Positions 56,223-64,000 of a stretch of 64,000 bases of DNA are shown in pieces. Every line of letters starts with the position of its first letter. The stretch's first letter is position 1. The position numbers and the translations under genes are program-made. The notes under the pieces were generated by a model, which worked only from the letters and a program-made list of their open reading frames with translations, was not told where the DNA came from and made no database searches. Source of the stretch: Undaria pinnatifida (lineage: Eukaryota > Sar > Phaeophyceae > Laminariales > Alariaceae); contig JABAKD010000016.1 of NCBI GenBank assembly GCA_012845835.1, positions 4,340,859 to 4,404,858 of the forward strand, given 5' to 3'.

Positions 56223-57643
56223 CGCAATAGGTTGTGCGCGGCCCTCTCCCCTGCCCCCCCTATTAACCGCGCTCCTCTCCCTGCCCGCAGAAAAACCCCT
56301 CTCTCTCGCCACCGTTGGGTGCTGCTGGTATCGAACCCCCATCCTCGCCTTTAGATTCGCTAAACTGCCCCCCGCCGCCCTCCACCCTGCCTTATTGCTA
56401 CTATGGGTACCAGAATACGCCTCGTCTGCATCACCCCCGGTGGTACCACCCCCTCCTACGCCACCCTGAGCTACCAGAAATGCACCTCCGGCGTCCGCAG
56501 CGTTGGCGGCGGTGGTAGAAGCTGGAGACACCCCCGCGATAGTTTCTATCGCCCGATCTAAGCCCGCGAATGCTTGTGGCCCCGTCTCTCCACCGCTACT
56601 GGCGGCGGCCTCGTTTGGCCGCTCGCCCCCTCTCCACTCCGGGAAGACCACGGGCGACGCATGATGAAGTGTGTGCGTTTCTATACTCGTAGCTCCATTG
56701 CTGTTGTTGTTGTTGTTGTTGTTGGCGCCATCCGGATTTTTTTCGGCGACGTTGATGTTTGTGACCCCTGTCCCGGCCGCAAAAGGGCGAAGCCCATTAC
56801 TACCTCCGTCGCCATCACCATCGCCGCCCCATCTCCATCCAGAACTTCTGCGGCGGCCGCCGCCACCGCCGCCGCGGCCGCCGCCACCCTCGCTTCCGGT
56901 GGCAGCGGACGCGCCAGTGGCTCTAGCCTGTTCGCGTCTCAATCGTCTGCGGTTAGTGCCGGCCTTACCGGCGCCCGAAGCGGGAAAGGGGATTGGCCCT
57001 TGCCGCCTGCTGTCTCTCCACGGCAACGTCATCCCGTTGCCACCATGGGAATTTCCATCATAACCTCCTCCACCAGCGGTCCCAGAAGAGGACGCCGGCG
57101 CTGCTGCTGGTTGGGCTGCCGTGTCTACTACGCTTGCTATGCTTGCCGCGGAGGAAGAGGCTACAGGTACCGGGACAACAACGTCCTGATTCAGTGCTAC
57201 AGGTGGCTGGGTATGGTGGTAGTCTCTGTATGCCTTCGTCGTCGTCGTGGGTTCCGTCCTTGACGGGGGCGCTCGACGCTGCTCGGAAGGGAGGGGTTGC
57301 TTCAAGGACTCGAATTCTCTGGTGCCGACGTCTTTCCCTCTTCCTTCAGACTCGCCTTGTGAGCAAAAGATATCGGCGACACCCGCTTTTTTCTCTGTGG
57401 ATAAAACGGAATCCTCGTCGCTATCACCACCACTAACTGCGTTGCTGTCTCCTCCTCCTCCGACGCCACCGGCGAAGCGTCCTTTTCGACCCCTCCCACC
57501 TTCGAGCTCCCTTCCGCGAACGTCGTTCCAAGTTGCAAGAGGAGCGACGGGAATGGGGTTCGCTGACTGCCGTTGTTGTTGCTTTGTTCTGTGTTGCTGT
57601 ATCTGGTGCTGCTTGTGGTGTTGTTGCTGCTGCGGCTGCTGCA

Positions 57644-57680
<37 letters not shown>

Positions 57681-58799
57681 CTGGTTTTCGCCCAACGAAC
57701 GCCATTGCTGCTGCTGATGCTGCTGAAACACCTTAGTGTTGGTACGCCTGTACTTCGTTGGAACTCTCACAACCGCCCCCCCCGATGGGAACGAGTCGCT
57801 GGAAACGTCGTCCTTCGCCACGGCATCCCCCTTGCCCCCGACCCCCGCAGAAGAGGCATTACCGGCGCCGTGACAACCAGCCATTGGCTTTTTGTTGGAG
57901 CCGCTACTGTCGAACGGAAGGGGTGCCGGTAACGGGCCATGGAAGGGCGCTGGCGAGACGGAAATCGTCTGTCGCCCCGCCGCCGTCTGGACAGATGAAG
58001 AGCCGATACCGCCTGCCCCAGTGCCTCCTGCGCTGGTGTCACTACTGGGGTCTTGGTCGCCGTTCCCTAAGGTTGTTTCTCGCGCGGTAGTGCCCCCGGT
58101 GTATTTGCTCGGAATAATAGAGGAAACGACATTTTCGTCAACGGTATCCTCGTCGCGACCTCCCGCAGGAGCCAAGGCGCTAACATCGGAGTCCGATGGC
58201 TGCCGCCGTCGTCGCCGCGGGACCGGCTGTTTTTGCTTCCACTGCGACGACGACAGCGGGGGTGGTTGAAGGGCCCGGGGGGTTCGCGCGGTTGCTTTTG
58301 AAAGCCGCCTCCTTGGCCGCTGTTTGGTAGAGGCCAGGGCGGTGTTGATCGCTTCTTCTAGGACGGTGTCCCTCAATCTCTCGATTCGGCCTCCCCCGTT
58401 TTGTTGTTGCTGTCGCTCGTCTTCTGCCAAGGGTGGCGGCGGCACCACTCGAGACAAATTTGAGGACGAACCGCGACCCTCCCCGCCACCGCCACCGCCA
58501 CCGCCTCCATTGCTGACAACTCCCATCGCGACGGTACTGCTCGCAGAATCGCCGTTGGTGTCGTTAACCTTATCCGTGAAGCTGCCGTTATGATCGCTAT
58601 CTGAAGAAGATCCCCACCCCCCTCGTCGCCTGCCCATACCACCACCCGCTTTACCTCCACCGCCGAGAATTACAACCCCGTCGTCATCGTTGACGTTGGT
58701 GTTGCTCCGGTAAGATCCAGCGCTCTCGATACCGCGCATGTTGCCGGCGGGTGCTGCCCCATCCGGAAGAAAAACGTCCAGGGCATCTGCGACCCCGAC
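56208..58799 (-). CDS. Gene 2, terminal exon: 863-residue low-complexity tail with poly-Gln
   Basis: The frame is open from the acceptor ACATTAG (VGVADALDVFLPDGAAPAGN before the first Met at 58739) to a TGA at 56210-56208. Poly-Gly, acidic-Ser, Arg-rich (PRRRRRQPSDSD) and Pro-rich patches are followed by a Gln-rich block encoded near 57585-57720 and an Asn run near 56705-56730. The last codons (AYQAF) are read from a downstream tandem repeat. It looks intrinsically disordered. The long open frame in G/C-rich, non-repetitive DNA argues that it is real. Confidence 0.75.
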
Positions 58800-61700
58800 C
58801 TAATGTAAATACGGGCAAAAGGTATGGTGAGAATAATAGAAGAAAATGCCGGCCGTTTCACTTGAGGAGCTCTGTAACTACCCCAACAACTGTATTTGAG
58901 AAAAAAACTTGATAGGCAAACTGATGAGCAGCCCAATGGCCTACATATCATAGCAATGTAATACCCTGGTAGAGCGAAAGAGCACACCAGGCTATTAAAT
59001 TCAACACAGGGTGTGTGTTGAAAATTTAATGAATTCATAGACAACAATTTTTTTAATGGTAGGGATACGAATAGCTACCACACGAATAACAATACTTGAC
59101 GAATATTTACTATTATTGATTGAAGAGACTGCGCTAACTTCCACACGCGAGGGAGACGACGTGCACATTTGAGACCGGTCAAGCGGTGAGCAAAACCGAC
59201 TTATGGTCGCCGAATGACACAATCACACCGAACCTAAGATACAAACCAAAAATACTTTCATGCCAGCATCTTCGTATCTGGTCATTCAAGACATCCATTA
59301 ACCTCCATATCCGCGGGAGGCGGCTGTGCCCATTCGAGCACTGTAGAGCAGTGGGGTAACATCGGTTCATTTAAATGAGGGCCCCACCTGCTCCATGCCG
59401 ATCGCATCCGGGAGGCTAGCACAGCTAGCCAGGCCGTGCTGCGTAAGCACCGACTGCTGAAGAGCGATCGATCTGTCTCGAACAGTCAGCTGCGGGGACA
59501 GCAGTGGGCAACCGCCGGCGCGAGGACAACGTAGTAGCAGCGCGAGGGCAAAGGGGGGTTACGAGGACGGGGAGGGGGGGGGGGGGGGCGAGGGGCGGGT
59601 TGTCAGCGTTTAGCAGCAAGCAGGTTCTAAGAAGTTTCTGAGCTCCCACCATGAGGAGCTCAATCAACAGCTCACACGAACCATGGACTTCGAGGGCGGC
59701 CGTTCGTGCAGCCCGACCAGCGCCGCTACGCGCTAGTCCTAAAACGAATACACCTCGTAAAAACTATCAGACTAACCGGTAGTTTTTCACTTGAGCGGCT
59801 CAACCGCACCACAGAAACGTTTGTTTTAACAACTGCAACACCTACCGTGGGATGACTCGGTAAGAGTGCTACTATTAATAGGGGTATCTCTCCCGGGCGG
59901 GGTTTCTCAACCACCGACTACATACACTACCCTTCGATAGAAGAAGCACATTTTTGAGAAAATTCGTGTTTCCTAATGACGGGGCTTTTTTAACCAAAAC
60001 TCGTCGGAATGTCGCTCTTGTGTATTTACAGCAGTAATGAATGTTTTCTTGGTACGTAGGCCATGGGGTGTGCTCGTCGGGTTGCTTTTTTCAGTTGCCT
60101 CAAGATAAAGGTTTCGGGTGGGGCGCGGATCTCCTCGAGCAGCCGCCCTCAGAAGGAAAAAAAAATGCACCTTTTTTTATCGTAGCGTGGGGCTTAGATA
60201 CGATACAGATACGACGACGGTTGATTATATTTAGAGAGTTACAATAGTAGATTGGCGTTATTTTAGTGGGAGATTCATAGCGGAACGACCCACGGTTTGG
60301 AGGCTCTATTCCTGATGATAGTGTTACGATTTGGATGCTGCAATCACGTTTTTGTTATGCACCCTTTGTAATGCCCATGGGATTGTGTATGGGGCTAGCA
60401 ACACGTGCTGCTGTAGAACGGTGGACCATTTATTTTTGTGAAGCTCCTCAACAGTAGGCTAGCCTCTACTGTAGGCCTATCAATCGGCAAAGGAAGAGTC
60501 GTTCCGCTGGTGCGCTCCGCTGAACTCGAAGGGCCGCGCACGTGCGACGCCTGAAGCCTCGAGAGTGAACATCGTTTCCTTCCCCTTTCATCCGATCCTA
60601 AACGTCCATCCATCGGTAGGACCCCCCAGTATCGTATTCGACGGTAGGTAGATTGGTTCGTCGGTTTCGAACAAAACTGGCATTTTCGAAGAAATATATT
60701 GCTTTCTTGCCCTCGGGGGCGAGAACTGTTTTCGGAGAAAAATAGAAGTTTAAACCGATGAACAACCCCATGCCCTAAGTACAAAACGAGAAAAAAGCAA
60801 AATGTGCAATATTCCGCTACTGTTTCGAACCATGTTTGGATCCTACAGTAGTTACTATGTGCCTCTGTATTAGGGGGTGATATTGTTGATGGGGTTTGCA
60901 CGTTCTTCTTCTCGAAAGTCAGGCACACGGGGTGAGATCATAGAAAGCGAGAAGCATCATAAATCATAAGTAGGTGCTTTCTCGAGTCTTGGCGCGCGAC
61001 GTCGTAGAATATCTGGCGCTCAACACTTTTTCACCTGCAGCTGTAGTTTCTGAATGGTGAGGTCTTTCCCCCGCATGGCGCTCTCGTGCACGATTCGGCT
61101 TTGCTCCAGTTCCATATTGTCCACCTCCAGCTTTCCGATGCGGTACTGAAGCTTCATCAGTTGGTCCCTATCCTCTCCGGTTATCTGCCGCGCCGAGGTA
61201 GCATAATTGTGGGACGAACGGCTGCGTTCATAGTCAAGCTCGTGAAAACAGTATACAGTACAAAGACACCTACTACTAATACTATTAATGAACAAGGTAG
61301 TAAGAACGGCAGGCCGATACTTCACTGGAATATAGGAAACCCAGGAGACGTTATAGTTACTCTCGTGTAGAACGCCTCTCTCAAACTATAAACTCAGTCT
61401 GGGTCAGTGTTTCCGTTTTTATTGGGTGTCCTGTACTGTACCACACAGAGGCAGTTGTCAAGATAAACCGATGCGCTCTTAGTTAAACTCGTGTAGGCAA
61501 ATCACCGGTTGACAGAACTGCAGTCGTGTCGAGACAAACTAACTTGAAATTAGTGTGGGATATGTTCTTGCAGTAGTACAAGAGCGAATTTCGTGTGATA
61601 AACAGGACTGAACCGCCTTGTCGGTAAAAAATTTGCCATTTCGCGTTTTGCTAAAATACATAATGATGGTGTAACGACCAAAGTCCAACGGTGTTCACTG

Positions 61701-63961
61701 GTGCATCATGTGACAACGAAACCTTTTTCCAGCTGCCCGAACAGACCACGATATGAATGATAGTAGTCCGTGAATGGTATTATAGTACCAAAAGGCGTTA
61801 CCGATTTTTTTCTCTTGACGAAAGCGACCTCGGTTGAGCGACTGCTTCGGTTGCGATTTCGATACCGGTAGGATAAGCAATAGAAGAAAATCATGCGACG
61901 AGTAGTCGCTATCGACGTCCGACTACGTTCTCGTAGTGTCCACTTCCAAAAAAAGTGCTCCAAACAGGAGACTGCAAACTCGGCGGCGCCAACTTCCTCT
62001 CCTAAGCCCTGCTACGCTCTGCGTCGAAAACCCGCCATGTCTGCTTCTTGGGGCGTAATTTACGGCAAGCTTTCTCATGTCACGTTTCGTCTATTTTCCC
62101 CCCAGTGCCGGGGACAAATGCTGCGGTCGAACGTATACGGTGTCATTTCCCAGGGACGTTCGCCGCGTTGAGCGCGCACTCAGAGCTGTGATTTATCCCG
62201 AGCGAACCCCCCCCCTGCTTCGGGGCAACAGGCCTCATCCAACCCACTAACTTGTACTGAATGTCGGGCGGTCGCGCCTAAAGAATATCGCAGGTGTGGA
62301 TACCAGGTCCCCTTCTCCTATATTGTACCGACTCATTACACACGAGATCAAGGTCACCAAAGGTCCCCCACTCTCCGTTCCGCAAAATACCCGAAATACG
62401 AAAACACTTCATCACACCTTTCCCTCTAGATCTGCCTTGAAGCTCTCCGCCTGGCGACTGTTATTTCTCAACCGTCGCGCTATCTTGCGTTTCGTTTCGT
62501 TGTTCTTGGATATGGCGGCGCACAGCTGCTCGCACTCCCTCCACGTCTCCCTCATTTCCGCCGGGGGCGATGGAGCGTTGCCGCTGTTAATAGTGTCACC
62601 GCCCGCCGCCTTCTTCCCGCCTCCCCTGCCGGCCGCCGCCTGTGCCGCCTCCGCAACGGCTTCTGCCCACCCCCCTCTTCTCTCTAAACCTATAACAATA
62701 GTCCCACGGACGGGGGTGGGGAGGGGAGGGAGGGGGGAGGGTGAGGGGGGGGGAGGGCGGGGGGGGGCTAGAGGGCGTTCCCTTAGATGTGTGCCTAGCC
62801 TACTTGGGTGTCCGCCGACGTTGTGAGGCAAGAACGTGTTCGATATCCTATTCCGTGTTGCATATTGAACAGCGTTATGTTATAAGGCTTAGTTTGGGTA
62901 AGCTATTGGTTAACCTTTTGCAAGTGGTCAAACGGACTAATACCCCGCTAATTCTTAACAAATGGCGTCGTCGACAGACCATAGGTTTTTTGGGTCGTGG
63001 GTTCAAATCCCACATCCACCATAATAAACTTTTTCAGACTTTTCCCATGTCGAACTTGGAGAATATTCTCCCTGGTATACCCAGGAAATGAAACCGCTTG
63101 GATATTGACAGGTCCGCCCGTATATCCGGCCGACCTGCTATCCCGCCGTTTCAGGGGGGAGAGTGTTATAAGGCTTAGTTTGGGTAAGCTATCGGTTAAC
63201 CTTTTGCAAGTGGTCAAACGGACTAATACCCCGCTAATTCCTTAACAAATGGCGTCGTCGACAGACCATGGGTTTTTTGGGTCGTGGGTTCAAATCCCAC
63301 ATCCACCATAATAAACTTTTTCAGACTTTTCCCATGTCGAACTTGAAAAATACTCTCCCTGATATACCCGGGAAATGAAACGGCTTGGATGTATTGACAG
63401 GTCCGCCGGTATGTCCGGCCGACCTGCTATCCCGCCGTTTCAGGGGGGGAGAATGTTATAAGGCTTAGTTCGGGTAAGCTATTGGTTAACCTTTTGCGAG
63501 TGGTCAAACGGACTAATACCCCACTAATTCCTTAACAGTGAGCCTGTGGATAACTACACGGGTTAGTTGAGATAGTGGCAGTCACTGCTGTATGGCGAGG
63601 ATAACTTGTACTTCTCTGTTCTGTCTCTGTTCGGTCGAATGAACCTGTCGTTGACGTCTGCGAGTGATCCAGAGCATATGGAGAGGGAGACACGCTGCCG
63701 AAAGTAGAAAATACTATCGATAATCTCATCGCGTATCATCTCACACAAAAAGCCGTCGTGTGGGACACAGGAAACGGATGTCAAGAATACTGTAAATCGG
63801 CCCTGGTGCGACACCGTGCCGGAGGGGGCGGAGGAGACGAGTAAGAATGCATTGGTATACACATATATAATCTCCTTGCCTTGTAGTGCGTCGGCAGCCG
63901 CCTGTTGTGGAAGACGTCTTCCGCCGTGCCACTCCACCAACTCCAGCTGCCGCTTTCCTAC
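56208..63961 (-). CDS. Unrecognised coiled-coil / low-complexity protein (four exons visible, 5' truncated by window edge)
   Basis: Four minus-strand exons join in phase: 63961-63880, 62689-62418, 61184-61035, 58799-56208. About 1031 residues are visible. The first three are charged helical segments with probable coiled-coil character. The last exon is a very long Gly/Ser/Gln-rich tail. I recognise no catalytic domain; a tail of a scaffold, motor-associated or regulatory protein is possible but cannot be claimed. The gene converges on the phosphatase gene. The first intron begins with GC rather than GT and contains an array of miniature LTR elements. The N-terminus lies beyond 64000. Confidence 0.72.
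57585..57722. repeat. CAG/CTG repeat encoding poly-Gln in gene 2
   Basis: TGCTGTTGCTGTTGCTG on the plus strand; on the minus strand it is mixed CAG/CAA codons in the frame of gene 2. The CAA interruptions and occasional Leu/Pro/His codons suggest a stable, old tract. Confidence 0.85.
58800..61034. other. Intron of gene 2, no recognisable element
   Basis: Contains a G run (59573-59589) and unique DNA. A further small coding exon inside cannot be excluded, but none is needed to keep the frame. Confidence 0.5.
61035..61184 (-). CDS. Gene 2, third visible exon (coiled coil)
   Basis: Fifty residues: ITGEDRDQLMKLQYRIGKLE then VDNMELEQSRIVHESAM and DLTIQKLQLQ. Regular heptads of L/M/I/V are a good coiled coil. 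Acceptor GGCAG, donor CAG|GTGAAA, phase 0 at both ends. Confidence 0.75.
62418..62689 (-). CDS. Gene 2, second visible exon (charged helical)
   Basis: Completes a Gly codon, then reads LERRGGWAEAVAEAAQAAAG, a Gly/Asn/Pro linker, and EMRETWRECEQLCAAISKNN followed by KRKIARRLRNNSRQAESFKA. This is strongly helical and charged. Acceptor TTATAG, donor AAAG|GTGTGA, leaving at phase 0. Confidence 0.7.
62878..63537 (+). mobile_element. TRIM-like miniature LTR element, tandem array LTR-interior-LTR-interior-LTR (intron of gene 2)
   Basis: LTRs are at 62878-62960, 63164-63247 and 63454-63537 (83-84 bases, TGTTATAAGG ... CTTAACA). Interiors (62961-63163, 63248-63453) start AA then TGGCGTCGTCGACAG (PBS-like), carry GTGGGTTCAAATCCCAC, a good T-arm-like hairpin followed by ATCCACCA, and end in AGGGGGGAGAG or AGGGGGGGAGAA just before the next LTR. 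Sharing of the middle LTR indicates unequal recombination. No clear flanking target duplication was seen. Confidence 0.87.
63880..63961 (-). CDS. Gene 2, first visible exon
   Basis: Reads VGKRQLELVEWHGGRRLPQQ then AAADALQ and one base of a Gly codon. The acceptor is ACTTAG. The exit is CAAG|GCAAGG, which fits the known GC-donor consensus, and the leftover base matches the two-base entry of the next exon. It is short, and assigned mainly by phase and helical composition. Confidence 0.6.
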
Positions 63962-64000
63962 CTAAGTCCCGATCGAACGCCGCATGTTAGAGGGGAGGGG

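Overview
This is nuclear DNA of a eukaryote. Coding sequence is split into many short exons by introns averaging about 1 kb, nearly all of them GT-AG. Intergenic DNA and introns are packed with microsatellites, long C/G runs and short non-autonomous transposons. Intron-rich genes, Ser/Gly/Ala/Gln-rich disordered tails and TTAGGG-like telomeric words inside repeats suggest a stramenopile, possibly a brown alga. That placement is inference from style, not from a marker gene.

Two genes can be supported. The first (+ strand, about 16856-45731) is a myotubularin-family phosphoinositide 3-phosphatase that I assembled from 23 exons by reading-frame and splice-phase agreement (about 1857 residues visible). 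It has an N-terminal C2 domain, a PH-GRAM domain, a low-complexity linker, a phosphatase domain with the active-site loop HCSDGWDRT, a short coiled coil and a very long disordered tail. Its first exon(s) and start codon were not found. The second gene (- strand, 63961 down to 56208, running off the right edge) encodes a protein with charged helical, probably coiled-coil, N-terminal exons and an 863-residue low-complexity, poly-Gln-containing last exon. I do not recognise it. The two genes converge on a 10 kb repeat-rich interval.

Layout: 1-16.8 kb holds no recognisable gene, only repeats (tandem duplications, a dispersed T1 element, a TIR element with telomere-like words, tRNA-headed SINE-like elements, a C-rich element). 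16.9-45.7 kb is the phosphatase gene, with further repeat copies in its introns. 45.7-56.2 kb is intergenic: minisatellites, a 413-bp tandem duplication and a nested cluster of miniature LTR elements. 56.2-64 kb is the second gene, whose intron carries a tandem array of the same miniature LTR element.

The main discovery candidates are: (i) a tiny TRIM-like LTR element (84-bp LTRs, PBS beginning TGG, polypurine tract, about 205-bp non-coding interior, one nested insertion with identical LTRs and a 4-bp target duplication); (ii) two unrelated TIR elements that both carry telomere-like arrays; (iii) a phase-compatible partial duplicate of a phosphatase exon; (iv) a CAA-repeat splice acceptor in frame with the phosphatase; (v) a dispersed 55-80 bp module present at least seven times; and (vi) over-representation of the word TACCTGGTA.
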